A DNA stretch of 64,000 nucleotides from Lineus longissimus. Its lineage: Eukaryota; Nemertea; Pilidiophora; Heteronemertea; Lineidae. The position numbers were made by a program, and so were the translations under genes. Every line of letters starts with the position of its first letter. Positions within the stretch are counted from its first letter, which is position 1. Positions 25,242 to 37,500 of this stretch are shown here, piece after piece. The stretch is taken from positions 23,701,501-23,765,500 of the forward strand of contig NC_088308.1 of NCBI RefSeq assembly GCF_910592395.1. The letters are read 5' to 3'. The notes beneath the pieces are model-generated. The model was given only the letters and a program-made list of their open reading frames with translations. It did no database searches and had not been told where the DNA came from.

Positions 25242-25347
25242 GAAATCTAACTCCACGAGTTACAACTCGTGTGATTTTCTTACTCTTACTCATGTACCAC
25301 AAGTATTTAGATATCATCGAAGGCGAAGATGAAGGTTGATACTGCAC
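25242..25347 (-). other. Candidate cryptic or alternative exon
   Basis: On the transcript strand a T-rich tract and GATGCAG precede a 106-nt segment followed by the strong donor GTAAGTG. One frame is open throughout (it reads ...YLWYMSKSKKITRVVTRGVRF) and ends in phase 1, compatible with the Ig2 exon. Entering from the Ig1 exon at phase 1, however, gives a stop after about 13 codons. It could be a poison exon, an alternative 5' exon or chance. It also contains an 18-bp palindrome-like repeat (25254-25271). Confidence 0.2.
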
Positions 25348-28300
25348 CTGCATCAACAAAAAACCACACTTAATCACAAAGATTTTTCAATGAAATTGCA
25401 ATGATAACCAAAGCTTAAAACGTTGGCAATGCAGCTGGGTGCAGAAGATCACAAGTATGTTGATAGTACATTTTCAATGCAATATGCACTTTTTATTGTG
25501 TCCAGGTTAAGATGGTGCGAATTTGAGAAGGAAAGGATAAGAAGGCTTTGGTACGATATTGAAAGTACAGAGGGGTAGTAAAGATTAAGTATGGTACACA
25601 CAGGTGTTCATGATAGGTGGCTCTCAGCAGAGTGACATAAATCACCTGCAGCAATAATTTACTTGTTCTTAGAAAGGAAATATACCCTTAGACTGTTAAT
25701 ATTTGATTTGGAAAGAAATCAAAAGGTATTTTAAGTTGAGCTTATGCTAGATCAAGTATAAGCATATGTCTCAGAGGATTTGTACTTCAAATATAAATGT
25801 TTTCCTATCCATGAAATGAAGTGCTGTCCCCTGATCATTCAAACTACATCGAGATTCTGACATGGAATAGTTCATGAAACAAAAAAACTTTGCTCAATTT
25901 ACCTCAACTATTACATGATTTTAATAATAATAAGCAGATCAAATTGAAAATGTCATTATAAGTCATTGCTTTTTTTACAGTTTGTTCGTTTCGACATGGG
26001 CCAGACCATATTTTTTGCAAATATGGCGCCATTGGCGTCTTATTGACAATGGAACTGAATGGGTCAGCTGTACTCTTTAAATAAGGTTTTGGAAGAGCAG
26101 TATTTGAATACTGTATTGTTTGAGCTGCATATGGTTCACATTTCTGTCAGAAAATTATCATATTTAAATTCGGAAAGTCTCTGGACAATTGTCAACTCAT
26201 TGTGCTGGACATAAGCTTACCACTTTTCTCCTATCCGTGCCAAAATTATTGACTATTCTTCATGAGCAGAATCATTAGTAGCAATTCTCAAAAGTCAAGT
26301 ATGGGAACTTTCTTCAAAACATGAAATATTTGATTTTGCCAGATTTCAACAAGGATTGCATACGGTCACTGTTATTGTTACTAATATTAAACAAAGTGAA
26401 GTGTTTGAATTTCGACAATCATAACCGAGAGTTCATCAGAAACAATACGCGGGGACAATGTCCAATCTTGTTGAAATGTACTTGACATAAAAGAGTTTTG
26501 ATAGTTCGTCTAATGCAAACAATTGAACAAACCAATTATTGTGGAATCCAAGTATCAAATTGGGGCTGGAGCCAGTCCCATTGCAAGTATATTTGAATGA
26601 ACTAGAAAAACAATATCTTGCCACAGAATTTTGAAATTGAATCCAAATTGATTTGAATTTCAGGAGTTTTGTTTATACTATGTTGTCGAACAAAGACAAT
26701 CAATTTCAACTGACAATCAAGTCAAAAAGATTATTCCTTGTAGTTTTCAGATGGTTTTACTTCAAGAACATTATCTCCACGGTCGGATATCAAAGCTTTT
26801 TGAACTTTGAAACCTCGCCGGTCGACTCATTCTTCTTCTTTTGTTTGAAGAAGTCAACAACAATTGGTGTGGAGAGATCGAGGGATTAAAGTCATTCCCA
26901 GCAAAAGATTGTTAGCAGTACACTTCAGTCATTTGTGTGGTTGGAATTGGAAGTGCTGCGACCAAAATTTCGGATTGACAACGTACCACAGGTCATATCC
27001 TGTTGTCAAAAGTAAAAGTCAACCTTAGTATTTAGATCGGTCTAGACAATAATTATCAAGTATCATCAAGTGGAGGAAAAAATGATTAGTTTGTTTACAG
27101 ACTTTGAATTCTTTTAGAATATTTCAACAGTTGGAGCGAGTGAGAGGGCTTTTGGAGCCATGGAGTGGACCATGGCAGACATCTTCAAATTGACCTACAT
27201 TCATTTCCGACGATCAAAACTAAACTGGTTCAAATGATTATATGTCCACCATCCATCAGCTTGCCAATATTTGGCAGGTATTTAAGTATTTTTTGACAAT
27301 TTCAACAAAACCATTTTGTACACTTTTTGGCAGTGTTTCTCAAAGCTCTGCACCAAAAATATGAAAAAAAGGAATTTCGGCACATCTCAATGTTGGCATT
27401 CATCTCATTTTGCCTCAACTCTTTACATAAGAGTTGCATTACAGACCTATTTTGCATAATCGATCAGATCCAAAGTCCTGGGACAATGAGTTATGACGAC
27501 CATTGTCTCCACAAATGATACATGTACACCTGTCAATCACCTGAAGTGACAGGCATACATTATCATCTTCCACGGACACAAAGGGCAAGAAATGATAGGA
27601 ACTCGGCTGGTAATGAAACGGATTTGAATCTGTCTAGCCTGGTTTGAATGCCCTCATTTTAAACTTAAAATACTCAAATTGATTTCAAATGATGTCAAAG
27701 GAAAAAATTCAACTACAGAATACAATTTTGTATCTAGGACCTGCAAATTCTTTTAGTTTGTGCATTGATTCTAAAATATGCACAGTACAAACTATGAGTA
27801 AAAACTATGCAGTAATTCATACTTTTTTCTCGCTCAACGATTTTGATGTTTACAGGTGGTTGATCGTTTGCATGACATATACACCAAGTAAATACCCACT
27901 ATGATATTATAGAAACCATTATACACTGGTAAAGAAGTCAGTTATGCAGGATGGTCGATCCGATACTGACAACTGAGTGCGGCTTTCTTCTCCAACATAT
28001 GTTGATGATAGAAGATAGTGATTGCTTCCGATTATAAACCAAGCATTGATCACTACCAAACATACCTAAGTAAACTCTGAGGAGAGGGGTTGATTGATCT
28101 TGAATCAACATAGGGATGAAATACACCTCGCTGGTGTATTCTAAGAGAAGCGGTTTTTTAAACAAAGATAGAGTGGAATAGCGAAGACGTCATCGATTTG
28201 GCAGAATTGCCAAGCTTTCCTTCAGCAACTCCCCAATGCTAGAAATTCTTCAGTAAAAACACCAAGAGATCTTTACTTGCCATAGTCAGCATTGCTTTAT

Positions 28301-31025
28301 AGTCTGCAATGTAGCAAAAACTTGCCTTATCTTTTGTCAACATGACCAATAAAACTGGACTATCAAATTCCCGCTTTATCAGCAGAAAACTGATAAAAAC
28401 TCACTCAGCAAATTCATACTTATCTTTTACTGATACAGGACTGAGAAACCAAACTCTACATGTACTTTATCATTGATCTGGCCAGCAATTTGGCTGATTG
28501 TGGCCACAGCTTGGGGACAGAATTAATAGTTTTTGTGATGGGTTTATCAAGATGTTCATGTGGGTAGGCTCCTTCATAGCCTGTAGGGAGAAAGACACAG
28601 CTTGCGTGGCCCACCTTTGTGGGGAGAGAGACCAAGGTTTAGCTGGCCACCCACTGGGGCTTGCGTGTTTAGACGATCAAAGCGACAGAGAATGTACCAT
28701 ATTGGAAGATGAATAGACTCAATGATGAATGAGGAGGATGTCCAGGTTCCATGCTATGGCAGCCAGCCCCTAGGTTGAAAATTAGATTAAAATTGCTCTT
28801 CATATAAGCAATGAAACAGTCTGGTTGTCTGTTGGATGCACAACATGGGACGTACCCAAACTGTTGGAAATTTACTCCGAACCCCGACATACCTCTTCTG
28901 TATCCACCTGTAACACTGACAGTGCATTTGTGTTCTTCTTTCCAGCCAGCACTTAATAGTAGAGAAGGAAAAGCATTATGGTGATTCATAATCTGCCAAG
29001 TGAATCTTGATGACACTCTGACCCACAGGTGTAGGTTCACTGTCATATAGTTGATCTGTTTCCTCAAATAACTCACTTTAACTTAGAATCGAAATCACCA
29101 GATGGGGATCTGTTTAGTTTGCACACCAAAAAACATCGACTTCACACACGAACTACCCAAGGTACCAAAAGGTGAATAAAGTTTTTTAGATGAAATTCAC
29201 AAAAGTAAGCAGGCAATTTCAATGAAGTAAGAAAAGGTATCATGACAGTTCTTGAGGGTCTTATTTCTTTTTCAAACAAATGACTTGTTGACTCAGCACA
29301 CAAACTGAGCCAGAGGTTCAAGTGATGGTGTTCCTAGCACATGTTCGGACATACTTTGACCGTGCACTTGACTCGTAAAATCGAACAAAGCGGTTTACAT
29401 ATGTCACAAATGTCTGTTCATTTCCTGCCTAGAAGCCAAATCAAAAGTACCATCAGAAGTCACAAGAGAGCAAGGCGTCTCATTCCCCACGTGTAACCCT
29501 TTGTTTTCCCGATGTCGCTTCTCAGTTTGGCTGTCAAGGACCCAGGAAAGTGACCTTGAACACAGTGAAGCACACAGCTGAATACTCCTCCAGAGATACA
29601 GAACAATAGAATCCTCAAATCTATATATTTACATCTGCTCCCTATTCAAAACGGCCATCATAAGGTGCAGTTTAATTAACATCCCAAGCGCTTTTCACGA
29701 TTCGAGAGGCGTCTAATATTCAGCAAAATTGGGTGTGATTTTCAAGTGCATGCTACAAACTTAAATAGAGGTGTTCTAGTATGGAATATGATCTGGAAAT
29801 CTGTGCAAAAATTACAAGGTAAAGTTTAATAAACGTATATCAACATTATTATTTGTTCCGTTTTGAATGTCCACAACTGTAGGTGAGAACTTTTTGAAGT
29901 GTTTTTGAACACGGGCACTACGAATCTGATGCCACTTTGAGAGGAAATGATACCGTTGTATGACATGATGTCTTGGATGCTTTGTCATCATGAGGTGAAC
30001 AACAAGATTCAAAGTTCCTGTTGCAAAGTGAATGTAATTGCAAGGTAACATCTTCACTGCAAACAACATCTTCTGCATGTTTGAGGATCTTCTGTAAGGC
30101 TCCTGGGTGAGTCATCGCTGCAGGGTGATTTCCTAGCTTTAAACCCCTTGTTACAGGAAGTAAAAATCAGAACCTCACCAATGTGAATTCTTTTTAATAC
30201 CTTCACAATCATTTTCAAGTCTTTAACTTTGGTGTAATTAGCCAATCTAGCTGTTGGGTTCAGGATGTCTTCGATCAGCAACAGGAGAAAGCAACACAGA
30301 TGATTGTCAATTACTGCATTTTCCACTTGACACTATCTGCTAAGATGTCAAAGTCATGGTATTCTACACAACTATTAAATGAGGGCATAACCTGGCAATC
30401 AAAACAAGTCGGATCAATCAGACACAAAATATTTACTGTTGCAGCTTCCCTTGCCAGTTTGTTCAGCTGGCTTTTAAAGGGGTACGCCATTAGTATTACT
30501 GGTACAGACGTGTAAACCTTTAAAAAGATGTCAACTGAATCATGTGATACTTGTTTCTGAAGGTATACAGTTGACCTTGCAAAAACAATGGCTAGCAAGT
30601 CCTTCTCAGTTTACCAAAAGTCCAATGGAATAACCACTGAACCATCACTGCAGGCGACTATAAATTACCAAGAGCTTATCTGGTAATGGCAATGTAAACT
30701 TGAGAATTCTAAGTTGTGTGCTGAAATGCATTCGGGTCATGGGCCACCATGGAACATCTGACACAACAGCCCATGCCTTTCACCTCCCCTCCTTCCAAAG
30801 TTTAAATAGCAAATTAAACTACTAAACATCATTATCTTTGCTTGGTTTTGGGCGTTGGGGAGTCCTAAGCCAGGGATTTAGAGATTTGACAGAAGACATT
30901 TAAACAGACTTGTTCATGTGGTTTGTAATTTGATGCAGTTCACAGAATAAGGTTTTCAACTCCATGTTGATAAAAATGTTTGGTTCATTCATTTCTACCC
31001 TCATGCTTATGACAGTAGTGCAGTA

Positions 31026-31056
31026 AAGAACAATTTACTTTAAAGAAATTGTTCTT
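31026..31056. other. 11-bp perfect inverted repeat
   Basis: AAGAACAATTT (31026-31036) and AAATTGTTCTT (31046-31056) are exact inverted arms around a 9-base spacer that itself contains CTTTAAAG. No function is assigned. Confidence 0.7.
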
Positions 31057-31324
31057 GTGAGACTGTATTCCTGAGGCAACTGCCCCTTTAATGGTTTCAT
31101 GGCTATAAACCCTTTAATTCATAGAGTGCTTTCTGTGTCAAAGTAAATTATATTTCACCATGACGCATGCTTTTTTCAAGCTTGCCCCGGATTGTGTTTT
31201 TAGTTTGGCTCAAGTTTCAAAGTTTATTTTGTTAAATTATCCAGGTATGAGACCAGGTGCATAGCAAGGCAGTTCTGCTGCACCGTGGTAAAATGTACTT
31301 CAGTGCAGGAATGTACACAGTTTC

Positions 31325-32274
31325 TACATGCATGCTTTCGGCATAAATAGTTATCTTTTCAATAACTAATGAACTGCAAAAGTTGAAGAATGGATGCAGG
31401 ATATCTAAACTTTTTTCCGGATTCCGGAATAATAGTCCACACCTTGTACTGCCACAAAACGCCCATAAGATAAAAGTGTTTAATGTTTAGCGGCAGATTT
31501 CTGAAGGTCAGGTGAAATTTGCCTTGAATGAACCAAAGACTGAAACATTTGGTCAACATTGCGCAAATCTGCAAGGTTGGCTGCAAAATGTTGTGTTGTT
31601 TAAGGTACATAAGTATGTTCTTCAGTAATCTATGACTACCAATATATTTTCAGTAATTCAAAAGAACTGGAATAAGAAGGACATAAATATCTCAATTGAT
31701 GTCAACTATTTGATTGGTATGCATGAAATATTGAAACAGTTACAAATCACTGAATAGCAAAGAAATGATGATGATATAACTAAGCATACACTTAGCTAGG
31801 TTGATCTACCGTGATCTGTACTACAAAATATACAATTCTACACGAAAATAGAACCTGATGCTTTGAAGAGGAGCTTACCTGACATATTTAATAAACAGTT
31901 TATGATATTGAACATTTCTTTGCCACTGTAGTTATTTGCCTAGGCATCACTTATTTAGGAACATGTGTACAAATCTGCTATTTTCCAAAGCCTTCCACAA
32001 TCAGTTCATGCTAAATTGGTATCGATTCCCTGTATACAATGTAGTAAATGCAACCAATATCCTCTCAATCTTCACAAATCCTCACTCAATCTACCTGAAT
32101 CAAACTAGGAGGATTTTCACCAGAGTTTTGTAAACTTGATGGATCTTTAGAAATATAATCGTTGCAGCCAGATGTCGACAAGTGTGGCTAGTCTTGTATT
32201 TCTTTTGGATGTTTTCTTAGATAATTTCATGACAAAGTTTCCAGGTTGCCTCTTAATGCAAGGACAGGTCACCA
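31325..32274. repeat. 950-bp tandem duplication, copy 1
   Basis: Bases 31325-32278 are repeated at 32275-33228 with no difference that I could find by line-by-line reading. The offset is exactly 950 bp, and the copies abut with a 4-base overlap (TACA). The unit is AT-rich intron sequence without recognisable coding content. Confidence 0.95.
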
Positions 32275-33228
32275 TACATGCATGCTTTCGGCATAAATAG
32301 TTATCTTTTCAATAACTAATGAACTGCAAAAGTTGAAGAATGGATGCAGGATATCTAAACTTTTTTCCGGATTCCGGAATAATAGTCCACACCTTGTACT
32401 GCCACAAAACGCCCATAAGATAAAAGTGTTTAATGTTTAGCGGCAGATTTCTGAAGGTCAGGTGAAATTTGCCTTGAATGAACCAAAGACTGAAACATTT
32501 GGTCAACATTGCGCAAATCTGCAAGGTTGGCTGCAAAATGTTGTGTTGTTTAAGGTACATAAGTATGTTCTTCAGTAATCTATGACTACCAATATATTTT
32601 CAGTAATTCAAAAGAACTGGAATAAGAAGGACATAAATATCTCAATTGATGTCAACTATTTGATTGGTATGCATGAAATATTGAAACAGTTACAAATCAC
32701 TGAATAGCAAAGAAATGATGATGATATAACTAAGCATACACTTAGCTAGGTTGATCTACCGTGATCTGTACTACAAAATATACAATTCTACACGAAAATA
32801 GAACCTGATGCTTTGAAGAGGAGCTTACCTGACATATTTAATAAACAGTTTATGATATTGAACATTTCTTTGCCACTGTAGTTATTTGCCTAGGCATCAC
32901 TTATTTAGGAACATGTGTACAAATCTGCTATTTTCCAAAGCCTTCCACAATCAGTTCATGCTAAATTGGTATCGATTCCCTGTATACAATGTAGTAAATG
33001 CAACCAATATCCTCTCAATCTTCACAAATCCTCACTCAATCTACCTGAATCAAACTAGGAGGATTTTCACCAGAGTTTTGTAAACTTGATGGATCTTTAG
33101 AAATATAATCGTTGCAGCCAGATGTCGACAAGTGTGGCTAGTCTTGTATTTCTTTTGGATGTTTTCTTAGATAATTTCATGACAAAGTTTCCAGGTTGCC
33201 TCTTAATGCAAGGACAGGTCACCATACA
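32275..33228. repeat. 950-bp tandem duplication, copy 2
   Basis: This is a head-to-tail second copy of 31325-32278. After 33228 the sequence diverges into a locally more C-rich stretch (33229-33385). The absence of divergence means a very recent duplication or an assembly duplication. Confidence 0.95.
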
Positions 33229-33676
33229 CCTGAAGACAGTAACTACTGCAGTGCAATGTTCTCCATGCATCTGCAGTTGTTAACTCCCGCAATGCGTCCC
33301 CACCATACAGAAGCTCCCCACACACCTGCAGCAGTCTTATGGGGCATCCATATAGCACCAGGGCAGGCTAGACCAAGGGTCCCCAATTAGAAAGTCATTA
33401 GCAATCTATCTGAACAAACAACAGTATGTTCTACTCTTGCATCAGTAATTATGGTTGCAGCCAGGGATTCAGGTGTTACCTTCAAGAGAAGCTGGTTGAT
33501 GGTCATCAAATCGGATACAACTGACGCGTTCATGTTTAGGTGTTTTCTAAAACTTTGGATTAGCAGCAAAGAAGTTGTCCTGACAATCTGAAGCATAGGC
33601 CTTCTTGTCTAGCCATCATCCTAATTCTCATGCTAACTTGTCCTGTGTATGCCTTCTCTTGGACATTGAGATTGTG

Positions 33677-33741
33677 CTCAAAATGAAGCAACATCATCAG
33701 TCCCAAAAAATTTTCAGAATTTTGAACTTATGAAAAAATTC
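33677..33741 (+). repeat. Dispersed repeat, copy B
   Basis: This is the second copy of the element at 13298-13380, shorter inside by about 17 bases. The shared blocks are CTCAAAATGAAGCAACATCA(TCAGTCC) and TTTTCAGAATTTTGAACTTA. It lies in a different intron from copy A (Ig1/Ig2 rather than TSP1/TSP2). Confidence 0.8.
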
Positions 33742-34163
33742 AATTCTGAAGGATGAAAAAACAACATAGGCAAATACTGCAGCACCAATGATCTAAGCAT
33801 CTTCCATTCCACCAGCAGACTGTCAGGTACACTCATCTGGATGTGTAACCATTATCAAAATGATATCCAACTGATGAGAATATCCTTATAATCACAAATT
33901 TTCAGTAACAGTTAATCCACAGCTTCATGCAAATCTACGTGTGGAGGAATAAAATTAGGTGAATCGAAAAGCATTAGCAAGAAACATGCACAGATTTGAT
34001 CCTGGTAATGTAAGTCAGATGCATCTACTGTCAGACTTTTAGCTGCCAGACTGTCAGACTACAACTTCTGGTCAGTCCGACTTTGGCTACTGTATCTTCT
34101 TGGCTGAGCTATTCTACTGATCATTTTAGAAAGAAATCATGCAAGAAGAAGTTGTTTACTTAC

Positions 34164-34562
34164 ATGCAACGTGGATGTAACCTCGTCCACTTTTCACTGA
34201 TGTTGGCTCCGGCGTGTTGTTTTCCCCAAGCGCGTTGTTCCATGCCGTGCACTCACACCAGTAACCCTCCAGACCAAAATATTCCTCCACATCCGGCCGT
34301 GAAATATCGACACTTGCTTGGAGGTATTTCATGTTGGTTTGAGGGTCCACAACTTCCATCGTCACGACGTGCTCCGGCCGCATCCATTGCGATGCACACT
34401 TAAAGTTTATCTGAATGGCGGGTGCCGCCTTACATATCACAGTCACAGGCTTATTTTTCACAATGTAGTAACTATCTTCAGGTTCTTGAACGAAGACCGG
34501 CAGTCCAACGACAGGCGGTCCTGATATGGCACTAGATGGCTGGATAGGGTCCTGAAGATCAC
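34164..34562 (-). CDS. unc5: unc5 exon: Ig-like domain 1 (netrin-binding region)
   Basis: This 399-nt exon codes residues 1-134 of the visible protein (phase 1 in, phase 1 out). It carries the family hallmark YIVKNKPV (residues 33-40) and the four cysteines of UNC5 Ig1 (C44, C56, C103, C105), expected to form two disulfides. It also has the FGLEGYWCEC block that matches vertebrate FGLEDYWCQC. In this family Ig1 and Ig2 form the netrin-binding surface. The acceptor is TTTCAG at 34568-34563, with a good branch-point match (ACTAAC) about 30 nt upstream. The donor is GTAAGTAA. The loop between the last cysteine and the final strand (residues 109-128) is longer than in vertebrates by roughly nine residues and holds a possible N-glycosylation site (NNT, 115-117). 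The reading frame stays open upstream of the acceptor; see the finding on an alternative N-terminus. Confidence 0.95.
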
Positions 34563-37500
34563 CTGAAACATGCACAAGAACCATTGCAGACGTTAGTGCT
34601 TGGAAGTTAAACATAACAACTTGCAAAGTGAGGCAAGGTACAACACAACGCATATAAAGTCTCGCAAATCCTGAAGTATTTGCCATCTTGAAGAAAAAAA
34701 GCAGAATTTCAAAGTTCAAATGTAAGATATCAGCAGTCTAATACGAAAAAGCATTATCCAAAGTTCTTGGCTATTCGTTATCCATCTTCTCACGCTAGGA
34801 TGTTCACTTTCAGGCTAAATATCCATTGATCCACAACTTCTTTTCTAAATGATACTACAAAGTAGAACAAAGTTCATAAAGTGTTCAAACTGATCCGAAA
34901 GTTATCCATTCACATTAGGAAGCGATAAGGGGTAGCTCCTATCAGAATGAAGGCCAGTGCCTAACTGATCCTGCTACACCATCTGCACAGGTAACTGAAG
35001 GAGTGATGCACTGGGGCTTTCTGCGGATAAACAAAGACCAATTCCTGAACACACGCTAGTGTGCTAAGTGACCTCCTTCAACCAACATCACTTGCCCAAA
35101 GTACTGTTCAAATACATTATTCAGCTAACTATCTACGTCTTCATTTTACACACAGTTGGCCACCCAATCCTCACTGAAAAAAAACTGCATTGATTTTTCG
35201 AAGAGAAGAATTAAAACTGGTTTGCTCTTGAAAGAGGTGAAGTGTAGTTTCTCTGTCCCCTTGAAACTCAATGACACAGAAAAGTAAACCAAATACCACT
35301 CTTTGCATCTGGAGGAGTCCTAGAATCCGAAAATTTGTATTGGTTGAGCTATAGAAGAGAATACATTGTAGTTACAACAAAATCAAAACTCCGATTCAAT
35401 CTAAGTAAATCATTGCTGATGCTGCTGAAACTGGCCAAAAACAAGTCATCTTCATCTCGGAATTCATTTGGCAGCATCTTCAAAACTTCATTGTGACATC
35501 AAGGGAGTTAGAAATTAAATGTTGGATGGATCCTAATTTCCATATTTGGTGGACTCCGAGTGCAGCTGGGTGGTTGGGTTGTCGAGAACTGGCGTGGGGG
35601 TCACAAGGCAAAGAACAATGCCAACATGGCTGGCGAATCTAGCCTCACCCACTTCAGGACAAGTTGATGACACTTGAATGACTTGGGGGATATTGGTTTG
35701 TTATCAAGTTTGGGAGCATCATAAGACACCAGTACTTGAACTACTTGAAACGATGACTTTTACAATTTTTGAGAGATCTGAGTTATTCAGATCAGCCAGG
35801 GACAAGGTCCTTGGGGGCGAAAATGATGGGAAAATGCAGATGAGATGTGGACTGTTTGAAGGTAGGAAGGGAAGATAATTAAAGATGCATTTCTATCACC
35901 GAACATTGGGTCAACCTTATAACTGGAAAATCTCTATGTTTATTGAAATTTGAAAATTACATACATGTCAGTAGTGTCAAATAGCATTCTTGAGAACATC
36001 TGTAATTCTGCCTGTGTGCACATTCCTCAATGGACTTCACAAATTACACAGAAATCTGAGTTGCTCACTGAATCATCACAAGCAGGCTTTTGTCAAGACC
36101 AGCAACAAAAAATAAAATGTCTTAAGATTGGATTCGCAGCACTGATGCACCAAACACCAATAAACTCAGCCTCGAAGATGATCCAATAATTGGCTGCATC
36201 ATGTCAGACTTACAGGAGATAATGCCATTGTTTACAGTAATGGAGAAAGCAGTAAACAATTGCACTTGGATACCCATGAATGATTATACTTGAATCAGTT
36301 CAGAACCCCTTGACAGTACTCTAAGAGATGAAGCTGAACAATCAAAATATACCGAAGGGAAGAGAGAGAACATTAACCTTAGCTTGGTCTCTTCAAGTTT
36401 CTGTCAGCTTTGGTCCAATGCTTCATACATCGACCTCGTTACCCCAGCAAGTTTACAGACAGCTGCGATCTCGGATATCAAAGATGGCGATGTATCCGTT
36501 AACTATAGAAGAAGAGCAGCTGGAATGGCTTGGGGACTCTTTCTGCCTTAACATCCTCTCTGAGGCCGGTCCACTTCCTAGTCTAAGAGCTACTCCTTGT
36601 ATACATCAGTCGATCATGAGAATAATTCAGCCTCAATGATGGACGGGATTTGTAGCAGCTTACCTGCTTATGACAGCTTCACCAGTTATAAGACCCTTCC
36701 CCTGAATGAACTACATGTAGAGTGAACCCCAGAATCAAATTTCATCAAATTAGATAATTCGACATCTCAAACTTGAAATCTACATGGTAAGATATTACAC
36801 CTGAGCAGATGTGGTGATCTAAATCCTTGCCATGGGGTATTAGAATGTGGAGATGTTTCAGGGTTTACAGTTGACTTAGATTTACAGTTACCTCTGGGAA
36901 TAAGCTCCTTAATCCAGAATGCAAGTTTATAAACTTTCATATACAGGGTTAGAAGCAAAGAAAGAAAGTGGCTCAGGTGAATGGTAAATAGAGGGATCTG
37001 GTTCACCAAATCCAGCCAACTAGCAAATACTGTATTTTGGGTGTTCGGTCTGTTTTTTAACCAATTACTAGTCCAGCTAATTGTGTGCTCAAGTTTGGGC
37101 ATGGCTTATTCTCTCTGTTGCTAGAAAGATAATTATTGATCTGGCTGCAGCTTCAGACCTACTTCTCAAATAGTTAGGAGGAAAGTATGGCACGGATGGA
37201 AGACTTTGCCAGTTTCGTGCAGGTCCACGAACCAAACCTTTACTGACCACAAATATCTGAATCAAATATTTTGGCCTTGACATGCCTGATAATTTGCCTG
37301 GCTCACTTTTGCAAATTGCAGTGGCCAAACATCTCTTCCAATGACCCACTCTAAACCTCTTCCCAGAGACATTCTCACTGCAAAGTAGTCGATTTATCAC
37401 TCAGAAAACGATGTACTTTAGTATAGAATTTCTTAGTTGAGGTCGCTTGCCTGCTGCTGCTGTTTAATGATCCAAAAAGTTGTTTATTGCAGAGAATAAA

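Larger units (their letters stand above)
22520..34163 (-). other. unc5 intron between Ig1 and Ig2 (11.6 kb)
   Basis: This phase-1 intron contains a candidate exon at 25242-25347, the exact 950-bp tandem duplication (31325-33228), the second dispersed-repeat copy (33677) and an 11-bp inverted repeat at 31026-31056. The remainder is AT-rich, with scattered short open frames that show no family resemblance. Confidence 0.88.
1..34562 (-). other. unc5: unc5 netrin receptor gene, partial (ten exons seen)
   Basis: The gene codes for a single-pass netrin receptor of the UNC5 family, which mediates axon and cell repulsion and, in vertebrates, dependence-receptor signalling. The joined exons give the UNC5 order: Ig, Ig, TSP1, TSP1, transmembrane helix, ZU5, start of UPA. 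Every junction has a GT donor and an AG acceptor, and phases match at all nine introns (phase 1 everywhere except phase 0 inside Ig2 and at the last ZU5 intron). The total is 2127 nt, about 709 codons, with no stop. Residue numbers in the exon entries count from the first (split) glycine of the Ig1 exon. The signal peptide, the end of UPA and the death domain are not in the window. The UNC5A-D names do not apply, because the protein looks like a single invertebrate UNC5. Identification is from domain order and family motifs recognised by eye. Confidence 0.96.

Noticed and set aside
28120-28140. 8-bp perfect hairpin AATACACC/GGTGTATT
   Set aside because: Inverted repeats this short are expected many times by chance in 64 kb.
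36328-36639. 103-codon plus-strand open frame
   Set aside because: No domain, no splice or regulatory context, and the opposite strand carries unc5.
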